Below, in pieces: positions 16,610 to 24,972 of a DNA stretch of 64,000 nt (the first letter of the stretch is position 1; every line of letters begins with the position of its first letter). Source of the stretch: Plantactinospora endophytica. Its GTDB lineage: Bacteria; Actinomycetota; Actinomycetes; Mycobacteriales; Micromonosporaceae. Position numbers and translations under genes: made by a program. Under the pieces are notes generated by a model, which was given only the letters and a program-made list of their open reading frames with translations, ran no database searches and was not told the DNA's origin. Location of the stretch: the NCBI RefSeq assembly GCF_016862915.1, contig NZ_BONW01000038.1, positions 1 to 64,000 on the forward strand, given 5' to 3'.

Positions 16610-17785
16610 ATGCGTCTGCCCGACAGTTTCTACTCGTCCGTCCGGGCCCGGCTGGCCGACGCGCTCGACGTACGCGGCCTCGACGGGTTCCTGGCCACCT
16701 CCCCCGCCGACGTGGCGTTCCTGAGCGGGTTCTTCTACATCGCCACCGAGCGGCCGGTCTATCTCTGGATGCCCCGGGAGGGCGATCCGCTGCTGGTCAT
16801 CCCCCGCCTCGACGAGGAGTACGCCGCCCAGCAGGGCATCACCGTCGAGACGGTCAGCTACTTCGAGTTCCCCGGCGTGGTCAGCGCCGAGCAGACCCTC
16901 GGCGCGGCGCTGGCCGGCCGGAAGGCGAAGCAGATCGGGGTGGGCGCGGGGTTGTCGATCGGGGCGTACCGGGCGCTGTCCCGGGCGCTCGGCGGCAGCA
17001 CCCTGGTCACCACCGACGCGGTGGCGAAGCTGCGGCTGCGCAAGTTTCCCGAGGAGATCCCGTGCCACGAGGCGGCGGCGCGGATCTGCGACGAGATGCT
17101 CGGCGCCGGCCGGGAACTGATCGCCGAGGCGCTGCGCCGGGGCACCGAACTCCCCCGCGAGGACGAGATCGCCCGGCACGTCATCGGGTACGGCACCGAC
17201 CGGATGTACGCCGACTACGACCTGGTCGTCTACACCACCAAACTGGCCGGCGGGCTGGTCTACGCCGGCCCGAACTCGGCGCTGCCGCACGGCCTGCCGA
17301 CCCGGCGCCGGATCCAGCCCGGCGACACCCTGATCCTCTCCCTCGGCGCGGCGGTGGCCAGCCGGTTCGTGGAGAGCGAACGCACCTTCGTGGTCGGCGA
17401 GCCGACACGTGAGCAGCGGCGCTACTACGAGGCGGACCGGGAGGCGCAGGAGGTCGGTACCCAGGCGATGCGGGCCGGCCGGACCTGCGCCGAGGTGAAC
17501 CGGATCTGCCTCGACGTGCTGCGCGGGCACGGCCTGGGTGACTACATCCGGCACCGGCAGGGGCACGGCATCGGGTTGCAGAACCACGAGGCGCCCTGGG
17601 TCGAGGACGGCGACGACACCGTGCTGGAGCCCGGAATGCTGCTCTCCAGCGAGCCCGGCGTCTACGTACCCGGGCACGCCGGCTACCGGATCTCCGACAC
17701 CGTACTGGTCGAGGAGGCCGGGCCGCGCCGGCTGACCGGCTATCCGCGCGATCTCGCGTCCAACATCATCGAGGAGGTCAGATGA
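16610..17785 (+). CDS. M24 pita-bread-fold hydrolase lacking canonical metal ligands
   Basis: A 391-residue protein with the N-terminal creatinase domain (about 10-150) and the C-terminal pita-bread domain (about 155-390) of Xaa-Pro peptidases. Of the five usual dimetal ligands, only His319 (RQGHGIG) and Glu348 (SSEPGVY) are as expected. The first Asp is Ser244 (LSLGA), the second is Glu255 (VESERT) and the final Glu is Ser362 (RISD). Creatinase and ectoine hydrolase are known metal-free M24 members that cleave C-N bonds using the conserved His. This protein may therefore be an amidohydrolase rather than an aminopeptidase. It overlaps the next gene by four bases (ATGA). Confidence 0.88.
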   Translation: MRLPDSFYSSVRARLADALDVRGLDGFLATSPADVAFLSGFFYIATERPVYLWMPREGDPLLVIPRLDEEYAAQQGITVETVSYFEFPGVVSAEQTLGAALAGRKAKQIGVGAGLSIGAYRALSRALGGSTLVTTDAVAKLRLRKFPEEIPCHEAAARICDEMLGAGRELIAEALRRGTELPREDEIARHVIGYGTDRMYADYDLVVYTTKLAGGLVYAGPNSALPHGLPTRRRIQPGDTLILSLGAAVASRFVESERTFVVGEPTREQRRYYEADREAQEVGTQAMRAGRTCAEVNRICLDVLRGHGLGDYIRHRQGHGIGLQNHEAPWVEDGDDTVLEPGMLLSSEPGVYVPGHAGYRISDTVLVEEAGPRRLTGYPRDLASNIIEEVR

Positions 17786-18651
17786 CCGTCGACAGTTCGC
17801 CCGGTTTCGCGGGCCGGCTGACGATCAACGGCGCCGAGCTGGTCGTCGAGGCGTACGGCCCCGAGGACGCACCGGCCGTGATCGTGCACCACGGCGCACC
17901 GGGGCTGGGCTCCCGCGCCGAGCCGAAGAGGTCGTTCGGGCCGTTCGCCGACCAGTACCGGGTGATCGTCTTCGACGCCCGGGGCTCCGGCGAGTCCAGT
18001 GACGACGAGCCGTTCACCCACGAGCAGTGGGTCGCCGACGTCGACGCGATCCGGGAGTACTTCGGCTACGAGAAGATCGTGATGGCCGGCGGCTCGTACG
18101 GCGGCTTCATCTCGCTGGAATACGCCGTCGCGCATCCGGACCGGGTCGCCGCACTGGTGCTGCGGGACACCGCCGCCGACAACGGGCACAACGAACTCGC
18201 GGTCGAGAAGGCGAAGAACACCGACCGGACCATGATCCCGCAGTGGGCGATCGACCGGATCGGCACCGGACACTTCGAGAGCAACGAGCAGCTCCGGGAG
18301 TACTGGAAGGCGATCCTGCCGCTCTACGACCACCAGCACGACCCGGCGAAGGACGCCGCGAAGCTGGCCGCCACCCGGTTCCACTACCGGACCCACAACG
18401 CCGCCTTCGGGCAGAACATGCCGCGCTACGACCTGAAGCCGCAGCTTCCCTCGATCACCTGCCCGACCCTGGTCACCGTCGGCCGGCACGACTGGCGTAC
18501 CCCGGTCGCCGCCTCACAGGTGATCGCCGACCTGATCCCGGACGCCCGGCTGGTGGTCTTCGAGCACTCCGGGCACTCGCCGCAACTGGAGGAGCCGGAG
18601 CTGTTCCAGCGCACGGTGCGGGACTTCCTCGACTCGGCCGGGATCCGGTAA
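17782..18651 (+). CDS. Alpha/beta hydrolase, proline iminopeptidase-like (S33)
   Basis: A 289-residue hydrolase. The oxyanion motif is HHGAPG, the nucleophile elbow GGSYGG has Ser105, and the acid and base are Asp237 (GRHDW) and His265 (HSGHS). The cap region between about 135 and 215 is helical, as in proline iminopeptidases. There is no signal peptide. The start overlaps the M24 stop and the stop shares one base with the ATPase start, so expression is tightly coupled. It probably removes an N-terminal residue from, or opens an amide in, the imported compound. A lactonase or esterase cannot be excluded. Confidence 0.88.
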   Translation: MTVDSSPGFAGRLTINGAELVVEAYGPEDAPAVIVHHGAPGLGSRAEPKRSFGPFADQYRVIVFDARGSGESSDDEPFTHEQWVADVDAIREYFGYEKIVMAGGSYGGFISLEYAVAHPDRVAALVLRDTAADNGHNELAVEKAKNTDRTMIPQWAIDRIGTGHFESNEQLREYWKAILPLYDHQHDPAKDAAKLAATRFHYRTHNAAFGQNMPRYDLKPQLPSITCPTLVTVGRHDWRTPVAASQVIADLIPDARLVVFEHSGHSPQLEEPELFQRTVRDFLDSAGIR

Positions 18652-19649
18652 TGGCCCTGCTGGAGGTCGAGGACCTGCGGGTCAGCTTCCCCGTTCCCGG
18701 GTCCGGTGGCGACGCGACCAGCTCGGTGCACGCGGTCAACGGGGTGTCACTGGCGCTGGAGTCCGGCCGGACGCTGGCGATCCTCGGCGAATCCGGCTCC
18801 GGCAAGAGCGTCACCGCGCAGGCGGTGATGGGAATTCTCGACGAGCCACCGGCCCGGGTCGCCGGCTCTGTCCGGCTGCGCGGCCGGGAGCTGCTGACCC
18901 TGACCCCGAAACAGCGGGACCGGGTCAGCGGCGAGGAGATCGGCATGGTCTTCCAGGACGCGATGGCCGCGCTCAACCCGGTCTACACGGTCGGCGAGCA
19001 GCTCGGCGAGCTGCTCCGGGTCCGCCGGGGACTGTCCCGGTCCGCCGCCCGGCGCCGGGCCGTCGAGCTGGTCGACCGGGTGCACATCCCGGCCGCGAAG
19101 GACCGGGTACGCGACTATCCGCACCAGTTCTCCGGCGGAATGCGGCAGCGCATCATGATCGCGCTGGCGATCGCGCTGGAGCCGGACGTGCTGATCGCCG
19201 ACGAGCCGACCACGGCGCTGGACGTGACCGTGCAGGCGCAGGTGATGGAGCTGATCGCGGAGATCCAGCGGGACAGCGGGATGGCACTGCTGCTGATCAC
19301 CCACGACCTGGGCGTGGTCGCCGAGGTCGCCGACGACGTGGCGGTGATGTACGCCGGCCGGATCGTCGAGCGGGCCACCGTGCAGCAGGTCTTCGCCGGC
19401 CCGGCGCATCCGTACACCGAGGGGCTGCTCGCCTCGATGCCCCGGATCGACCGCCGCGACGAGGAGCTGTACGCCATCCCCGGTGCCCCGCCGAACCCGG
19501 CCCGGCTGCCCGCCGGCTGCCCGTTCCACCTGCGCTGCCCGCGCGCCGACGACGTCTGCCGGGCCACGCTGCCGGTGCTGGAGCCGCTGCCCGACGGCCG
19601 CGCCAGCGCCTGCCACCACCGGAAGGAGTTGCTGCATGTCGGTGGATGA
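18651..19649 (+). CDS. Dpp/Opp-type ABC ATPase, DppD subunit
   Basis: A 332-residue ATPase. Walker A is GESGSGKS, the signature is FSGGMRQR, Walker B is [12 protein letters not shown] and the switch is ITHDLGVV. The C-terminal oligopeptide-transporter extension has the Cys cluster ([14 protein letters not shown]) that often binds an iron-sulfur cluster in this family. The start ATG shares a base with the previous stop (TAATG). A longer reading upstream in the same frame overlaps the hydrolase gene and is rejected. Confidence 0.95.
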   Translation: MALLEVEDLRVSFPVPGSGGDATSSVHAVNGVSLALESGRTLAILGESGSGKSVTAQAVMGILDEPPARVAGSVRLRGRELLTLTPKQRDRVSGEEIGMVFQDAMAALNPVYTVGEQLGELLRVRRGLSRSAARRRAVELVDRVHIPAAKDRVRDYPHQFSGGMRQRIMIALAIALEPDVLIADEPTTALDVTVQAQVMELIAEIQRDSGMALLLITHDLGVVAEVADDVAVMYAGRIVERATVQQVFAGPAHPYTEGLLASMPRIDRRDEELYAIPGAPPNPARLPAGCPFHLRCPRADDVCRATLPVLEPLPDGRASACHHRKELLHVGG

Positions 19650-20628
19650 CGAACTCGTGCTGCGGGTCGACGACCTGGTCCGGCACTTTCCGGTGAAGGG
19701 GCGGCTGCCGTTCACCTCCGGCGGAGTGGTCAAGGCCGTCGACGGGGTCTCCTTCGACCTGCGCCGGGGCGAGACGCTCGGCATCGTCGGCGAGTCCGGC
19801 TGTGGCAAGAGCACCCTGGCCCGGATGCTGGTCGGGCTGGAACGGCCGACATCCGGTGAGGTGCGGTTCGGCGATGCCGTGGTGCACGCCGCCCGGGGAC
19901 GGAACCTGCGGGCGCTGCGCCGACGGATCCAGATCGTGCTCCAGGACCCGTACACCTCGCTGAACCCGCGCCGGACGGTACGGGAGATCCTGCTCCAGCC
20001 GTTCGAGATCCATCCCGACGTGCTGGACCGGGGACGGCGACTGGACCGGGTGAAGGAGCTGCTCGACCTGGTCGGGTTGGACGGCAGCCTGCACCTGGAC
20101 CGCTATCCGCACCAGTTCTCCGGCGGGCAGCGGCAGCGGATCGGCATCGCCCGGGCGCTGGCCCTGCAACCCGACGTGATCGTCTGCGACGAGCCGGTCT
20201 CCGCGCTCGACGTCTCCGTCCAGGCCCAGGTCGTCAACCTGCTGGAACGGCTCCAGCGGGAACTCGGGGTGGCGTACGTCTTCATCGCCCACGACCTGTC
20301 GGTGGTCCGGCACATCTCGGACCGGGTCGCGGTGATGTACCTCGGCAAGCTGGTGGAGCGCGGCCCCGAACGGCTGCTGTACGACGCGCCGGCCCACCCG
20401 TACACCAAGGCGCTGCTGTCGGCGGTGCCGGTCCCCGAACCGGTCGGCCGGGCGCAGCGGAAGCGAATCCTCCTCGCCGGTGATCCGCCCAGCCCGGTCG
20501 ACCCACCCTCCGGCTGCCGGTTCCGGACCCGCTGCTGGCAGGCGACCGAAACCTGTGCCATCACCGAACCCGTACTGGCCGGCGGCGACCGCGCGGTCGC
20601 CTGCCACTACCCGCTGGCCGCCGCCTAG
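19636..20628 (+). CDS. Dpp/Opp-type ABC ATPase, DppF subunit
   Basis: A 330-residue ATPase. Walker A is GESGCGKST, the signature is FSGGQRQR, Walker B is [12 protein letters not shown] and the switch is IAHDLSVV. The C-terminal DppF tail contains Cys residues ([14 protein letters not shown]). The start at ATG 19636 has GGAAGGAG eight bases upstream and lies 14 bases inside the DppD gene. With DppD it forms the heterodimeric motor of the importer. Confidence 0.95.
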   Translation: MSVDDELVLRVDDLVRHFPVKGRLPFTSGGVVKAVDGVSFDLRRGETLGIVGESGCGKSTLARMLVGLERPTSGEVRFGDAVVHAARGRNLRALRRRIQIVLQDPYTSLNPRRTVREILLQPFEIHPDVLDRGRRLDRVKELLDLVGLDGSLHLDRYPHQFSGGQRQRIGIARALALQPDVIVCDEPVSALDVSVQAQVVNLLERLQRELGVAYVFIAHDLSVVRHISDRVAVMYLGKLVERGPERLLYDAPAHPYTKALLSAVPVPEPVGRAQRKRILLAGDPPSPVDPPSGCRFRTRCWQATETCAITEPVLAGGDRAVACHYPLAAA

Positions 20629-20665
20629 CCGCTCGCGCGACCCGTCCCGTCGTAAGGAGAAAGTC

Positions 20666-21868
20666 TTGCTGCAAGAACCCGCTTCCCGGTACCAGGGCCA
20701 CAAGTCCTACTCGTACCTGGAGCCACACGCCGACTACCGGGTCTTCGAGCTGGCCCCGGAGATCGGTCGGGTACCCGAGCACGACCTCGGGCTCTCCGAC
20801 CCGCAGCGGCAGCGGGTGACCCGCCTGCTGGCCGAGCACATCGCGATCTCCCTGCACGAGCACCCGGTGATCCTGCCGGCGGACGTCACCGAGCTGCGTG
20901 CCTACAACCGGACCGCCCGGCAGCGGACCGGCTTCGAAGGGCTGGCCCGGTCCGGCCTGACCGCCGTCTTCGACAACTTCATGGCCGGCGCCTCCTGCGT
21001 CACCAGCGAGAACGGCTGGAAGTGGAACGACCTCGTCTACGCCCTCGGGATGCGGATGAGCGACATCTACCAACAGGACTACGTCACGCTGGCGACCTCG
21101 CTCGACGACATCCGGGCGGCGAAGCGGGACGGCCGGCTGGCCCTGGTCGCCGGGCTGGAGTGCAGCAGCCCGATCGAGAACGAACTCGACCGGATCGACA
21201 TCCTGTACGGCTTCGGCGTACGCCAGCTCGGCATCGCGTACAGCCAGGCGAACATGCTCGGCGGTGGGCTGTCGGAGGCCCGGGACGGTGGGTTGACGCA
21301 CTTCGGCCGGCGCGCGGTCGACCGGATGAACAAGCTCGGCATCGCCATCGACATCTCGCACTCCGGCGACCAGACCTGCCTGGACACCATCGAGGCGAGC
21401 CGGGTACCGGTCTTCGTCACCCACGCCGGGGCGCGCTCGGTCTGGAACACCTCGCGGATGAAGCCGGACGAGGTGATCCGGGCCTGCGCCGAGCGGGGTG
21501 GGGTGATCGGCATCGAGGCGGCTCCGCACACCACCCTCTCCGAGGCGCATCCGGAGCACTCGCTGGACTCGGTGATGGACCACTTCACCTACTGCGTCGA
21601 CCTGGTCGGGATCGACCACGTGACGTTCGGCCCGGACACGATGTTCGGCGACCACGTCGGGGTGCACAAGACGTACGCCGGCAACTACGGGCACGACTCG
21701 GGCAACAAGCCGGCGCACCCCCGGGTCGAGTACGTCTCCGGGGTGGAGAATCCCGGCGAGGCGTTCGGCAACATCGTCGGCTGGCTGGTCAAGCACGACT
21801 ACTCGGACGACGAGATCGCCAAGGTGATCGGCGGCAACACCATCCGGGTACTCGAACAGGTCTGGTGA
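20666..21868 (+). CDS. M19-family (renal-type) dipeptidase, copy 2
   Basis: A 400-residue paralogue of the protein at 11826-13028, nearly collinear and mostly identical. It has the same HEH first metal site, VAGLE, DISHSG, VTHAGAR and FGPD motifs. The copies differ most near the C-terminal third (NYGHDSGNKPAHP here) and around the first 40 residues, which could tune specificity. The start is taken as TTG 20666 because AGGAGA lies at 20655-20660 and the N-terminus then aligns with copy 1. Two enzymes of this type in one operon suggest either two substrates or two steps on related dipeptides. Confidence 0.92.
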   Translation: MLQEPASRYQGHKSYSYLEPHADYRVFELAPEIGRVPEHDLGLSDPQRQRVTRLLAEHIAISLHEHPVILPADVTELRAYNRTARQRTGFEGLARSGLTAVFDNFMAGASCVTSENGWKWNDLVYALGMRMSDIYQQDYVTLATSLDDIRAAKRDGRLALVAGLECSSPIENELDRIDILYGFGVRQLGIAYSQANMLGGGLSEARDGGLTHFGRRAVDRMNKLGIAIDISHSGDQTCLDTIEASRVPVFVTHAGARSVWNTSRMKPDEVIRACAERGGVIGIEAAPHTTLSEAHPEHSLDSVMDHFTYCVDLVGIDHVTFGPDTMFGDHVGVHKTYAGNYGHDSGNKPAHPRVEYVSGVENPGEAFGNIVGWLVKHDYSDDEIAKVIGGNTIRVLEQVW

Positions 21869-21951
21869 CGACGTGCGGTGGTCGGGCATCGGGGTGCGCG
21901 GCGGCGGGTGGTGCAGCGGCGCACCCACGCGGACGTCGATCGGCCGGGTGC

Positions 21952-21982
21952 CCAGCTACTACACTCCGTACGCCGTAGCTGG
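21952..21982. promoter_or_regulatory. Inverted repeat before the GntR gene
   Basis: CCAGCTAC (21952-21959) and GTAGCTGG (21975-21982) are exact reverse complements separated by 15 bases. The site lies 28 bases before the GntR start. It may be the regulator's own operator or an RNA hairpin between the operon and the regulator. It does not resemble the GGTCAGACC motif upstream of the operon. Confidence 0.55.
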
Positions 21983-22009
21983 CGCGGCGGAGCGAAGAGG
22001 TGAGGGTTG

Positions 22010-22738
22010 ATGGCTCGGCGCGAGACCGCGCTTCAGACCGCGCAGGGTCAACTGCGCGATCTGATCGGCAGCGAGTTCCGGACCGGTGACAAGCTGCCCA
22101 ACGAGCGCGAGTTGGCCGACCGGCTGGCGGTCAGCCGCGCCACCGTACGGGAGGTGCTGGGGCAGCTCGCCGCCGAAGGCGTACTGACCCGGACCTGGGG
22201 GGTGGGCACGTTCGTCAGCGAGCCGGCCGAGCGGGTACCGGTGTCGATCGGCGACGTCACCGCGCTGCGGGACCGGATCACCGCCTCCGGGCACCGGCCG
22301 GCGCTCCAGGACGCGTCGGTGAGCCGGGCCGAGTGCCCGGACGACTGCGCCAAGATCCTCGGACTGGACGTGGGTTCGCCCGTCTGGCGGGTCGACCGGC
22401 TCTTCGCCGTCGACGGCGTGGCGGCGGCCTGGATCCGGGACCACCTGCCGCTGCGGGTCGGCGAGCGTGAACTCGACCCGTCCGGCCTGGTCAGCATCGA
22501 CCTCGACATGTTCGAGTTCCTGGCCGGCGCCACCGGGATGCCGGTACGCCGGGCCGAGATCGAGTTCGCGGCGGTACTCGCCGACGAGGCGGCGGTCGAC
22601 CGGCTCGCGGTGCCGCTCGGGCATCCACTGGTCAGCGCGACCCAGATCGGCTACAACGCCGAGGGGCTGGCCCTGTTCCACGGGCACATCACGGTCCGGA
22701 CCGACGTGTTGACCCTGCGGATCACCCGGGGCGCCTGA
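22010..22738 (+). CDS. GntR-family regulator with UTRA ligand domain
   Basis: A 242-residue regulator. The N-terminal winged helix spans about 5-75 (LPNERELADRLAVSRATVREVLGQLA in pieces, then GVGTFVSEP). The C-terminal UTRA domain (about 85-240) contains VWRVDRLFAVDG and ends in ITVRTDVLTLRITRG. This is the HutC/DasR subgroup, whose members usually repress catabolic operons until they bind a substrate-derived ligand. It lies 141 bases after the second dipeptidase on the same strand. ATG 22010 is chosen over the adjacent TTG 22007; GAGGTGAGG lies just upstream. The peptide operon is the most likely target. Confidence 0.93.
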   Translation: MARRETALQTAQGQLRDLIGSEFRTGDKLPNERELADRLAVSRATVREVLGQLAAEGVLTRTWGVGTFVSEPAERVPVSIGDVTALRDRITASGHRPALQDASVSRAECPDDCAKILGLDVGSPVWRVDRLFAVDGVAAAWIRDHLPLRVGERELDPSGLVSIDLDMFEFLAGATGMPVRRAEIEFAAVLADEAAVDRLAVPLGHPLVSATQIGYNAEGLALFHGHITVRTDVLTLRITRGA

Positions 22739-22759
22739 GCCGGCTCCAGACCTGCCCCG

Positions 22760-22850
22760 CCGCACGCGGTGGGCTCTTTTGCCGCACAGCGATGGGCTCC
22801 CCCGCCACACCGCAGTGGGCTCCCCCGCCGCACAGGCGTGGGCTCCGGCG
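22760..22850. repeat. Four-copy 22-23 bp imperfect tandem repeat
   Basis: Units at 22760-22781, 22782-22804, 22805-22827 and 22828-22850 follow the pattern CCGCACAGCG-TGGGCTCCCCCG with small differences. They fill the gap after the GntR gene. No dyad or protein-like frame is evident. Confidence 0.75.
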
Positions 22851-22957
22851 CCGGGTCCGGGTCGGATGGCTCCTGGCCGGGATGGCGGGATTTGGTCTAC
22901 GGTCGACGGCCTGACCTGCTGCCCCGAGGGGACAGCGTCCCTACCCGGGGAGTTCTC

Positions 22958-23944
22958 ATGGCGACCGCGTTGCGTGACCTGCTGGACGAGACGATCCAGG
23001 CGGGAAAGCTGGACGGCCTGCACGCGGCGGTGGCGGTCCGGGCCGGCGAGACGATCCTGGAGTACTACGGCACGGGCGAGGACGCGAGCTGGGGCACCTC
23101 GCTGGGCGTCGTCGAGTTCGGTCCCGGGACGCTGCACGACCTTCGCTCGGTCAGCAAGAGCGTGACCGCGCTGGTCTACGGGATCGCCCTCGGCGAGGGT
23201 CTGGTTCCCGGCCCCGACGCGCCGCTGCTGCGGCAGTTCCCGGAGTACCCCGACCTGGCGGCCGATCCCGGGCGGGCCCGGCTCACCGTCGAGCACGTAC
23301 TGACGATGTCGCTCGGCCTGGAATGGCGCGAGGACGTCCCGTACGACAGTCCGGCCAACGACGAGATCGCCATGGAGTTGGCCCCGGACCGGTACCGCTA
23401 CGTGCTGGAGCGCCCGACCGTCGAGCCTCCCGGCACCCGCTGGACGTACTGCGGCGGCGCCTCGGCGCTGCTCGGTCGGCTGATCGCCGACGGCACCGGA
23501 AAACCCCTTCCGGAGTACGCCCGAACGGCGCTCTTCGCACCGCTGGACATCGACCACTTTGGGTGGATGGCCGGCTCGGACGGGGTGGCGTCACCCGCGT
23601 CCGGCCTGCGACTCACGCCACGCGACCTGGCCAGGATCGGCGAGCTGGTGCTCGGTGAGGGCGCGTGGAACGGCGGTCAGGTCGTCCCCGCCGACTGGAT
23701 CCGGACGATGCTCCGGCCCCGCCTCCGGACGACCTGGGGTGCCGAGTACGGCTACCACTGGTACCTCGACACCGTCGGCGGGCGTCGACTGGTGAGCGCG
23801 ATCGGCAACGGCGGCCAACGCCTGGTCGTCGTACCCGAACTGGACCTCGCCGTGGCGATCGCCGCCGGCAACTACGACGACCCGGAGCAGTGGCGGACAC
23901 CGGTCACGCTGCTGGAGCGGGTCGTCCTGCCCGGCGTGGGGTGA
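22958..23944 (+). CDS. Serine hydrolase of the beta-lactamase (class C-like) family
   Basis: A 328-residue protein with the SxxK motif SVSK (Ser64, Lys67) in DLRSVSKSVTAL, and the ELD/Y region WTYCGGASALLGRLI in place of the usual YxN. A GNGGQ segment stands where KTG/HxG is expected. There is no signal peptide when the start is ATG 22958; an upstream in-frame reading is compositionally unlike protein. Such proteins include esterases, D-amino-acid peptidases and cephalosporinases. It stands alone after the GntR gene and is not clearly part of the peptide operon. Confidence 0.88.
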   Translation: MATALRDLLDETIQAGKLDGLHAAVAVRAGETILEYYGTGEDASWGTSLGVVEFGPGTLHDLRSVSKSVTALVYGIALGEGLVPGPDAPLLRQFPEYPDLAADPGRARLTVEHVLTMSLGLEWREDVPYDSPANDEIAMELAPDRYRYVLERPTVEPPGTRWTYCGGASALLGRLIADGTGKPLPEYARTALFAPLDIDHFGWMAGSDGVASPASGLRLTPRDLARIGELVLGEGAWNGGQVVPADWIRTMLRPRLRTTWGAEYGYHWYLDTVGGRRLVSAIGNGGQRLVVVPELDLAVAIAAGNYDDPEQWRTPVTLLERVVLPGVG

Positions 23945-24090
23945 ACCGCCGCGTTCGGGTCGGTGGAGGTAGAACCTCGCAACGGAAGGTGGAACCTCGC
24001 GACGGGTCGTATTCCGCGCCGGTGACCCGGCGGGCCACCCGATCGCCGGGTTCGCCCTGTCGTCGTTGGTTCGTGGCATCATGCTGGGCC

Positions 24091-24966
24091 ATGGATCATC
24101 AGGGGCGACTTCGTCGTACCGCGCTCGCGAAGGGCCTTCCGGACGACGAGATCAGCAGGTTCGTCACGCACCTCCGGCTGTCGATCCGGTTGAGCGGAGG
24201 CTCCGGTGGTGTTCCGGTCGGACAGTTCGGTGGGCTGCCTCGGCTGCCGGTGGACGAGGACTGGCCGTCCGATCAGGTCGGTCAGTTGCCGTTCGTCTTT
24301 TCCGTCGACTGTGCGGCGCTGCCGAGGATCGACGGCTCCGGCCTGCCGGCGGACGGCTCGCTGCTGTTCTTCCTGGACCACGAGAACGACCACCTGGCCA
24401 GCGCCAGCGCGGAGCAGCGGTACGCGCAAGTCGTCTACGTACCGGCCGGCGCCGATACCGTGGTCGCGGAACCCACCAACCCCGAGTTCGTCGGCAAGCA
24501 GTACGACGTCAGCGCCACACTCCTCGCGGAGCTGCCCGACTGGTTCACGACGCAGGACGACGAGGACGAGGACGACCTGTCGCCCTTCCAGCAGCGGTTG
24601 GCCCGTAACCTGGAGCGCGACCTGCCGCACCTGGACGAACTCCGCGCACTGGCGTACGACCTCTGGCCGCCCGACGAAGCGCTCGCCAGCGCCTACCTCG
24701 GCGGCTATGTCGACGATGAGGTGATCACGAGTGTTGCCGAGCAGACCCTCGCGGGGCGCGAGAAGGCCGGCGAGATCGTCATCCCGGTGGCGAAATGGTA
24801 TTCCCATGTGGAAGAGGAAAAGCACCGACTGGCGAGCGAGTGGATGTCGCTCGCCCGCTTTTCCGTGGCCGACGAGTTCTACCACGGAAGTTTTGTGATC
24901 CACCACGGCGACCTGGCCGCCGGCCGACTGGACAGGGCGTTTTCCGTGACCGAGTTCAGCGAGTAG
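24091..24966 (+). CDS. DUF1963 domain protein
   Basis: A 291-residue cytoplasmic protein with a DUF1963/YwqG-like beta-rich fold. GQFGGLPRLPVDEDWP and QLPFVFSVDCAALP match the family's opening, and SLLFFLDHEND follows. An acidic stretch (QDDEDEDDLSP, about 150-160) lies mid-protein. The start ATG 24091 follows the strong stop-rich leader. It is followed six bases later by an unrecognised gene with which it probably forms an operon. The biochemical role of DUF1963 proteins is unknown. Confidence 0.8.
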   Translation: MDHQGRLRRTALAKGLPDDEISRFVTHLRLSIRLSGGSGGVPVGQFGGLPRLPVDEDWPSDQVGQLPFVFSVDCAALPRIDGSGLPADGSLLFFLDHENDHLASASAEQRYAQVVYVPAGADTVVAEPTNPEFVGKQYDVSATLLAELPDWFTTQDDEDEDDLSPFQQRLARNLERDLPHLDELRALAYDLWPPDEALASAYLGGYVDDEVITSVAEQTLAGREKAGEIVIPVAKWYSHVEEEKHRLASEWMSLARFSVADEFYHGSFVIHHGDLAAGRLDRAFSVTEFSE

Positions 24967-24972
24967 GACCCG

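Noticed and set aside
14563-17677. Long open frames on the minus strand opposite the permease and M24 genes
   Set aside because: They mirror the GC-rich coding strand. Composition is Gly/Arg/Ala-rich, no family motif is seen, and the opposite frame has clear domains.
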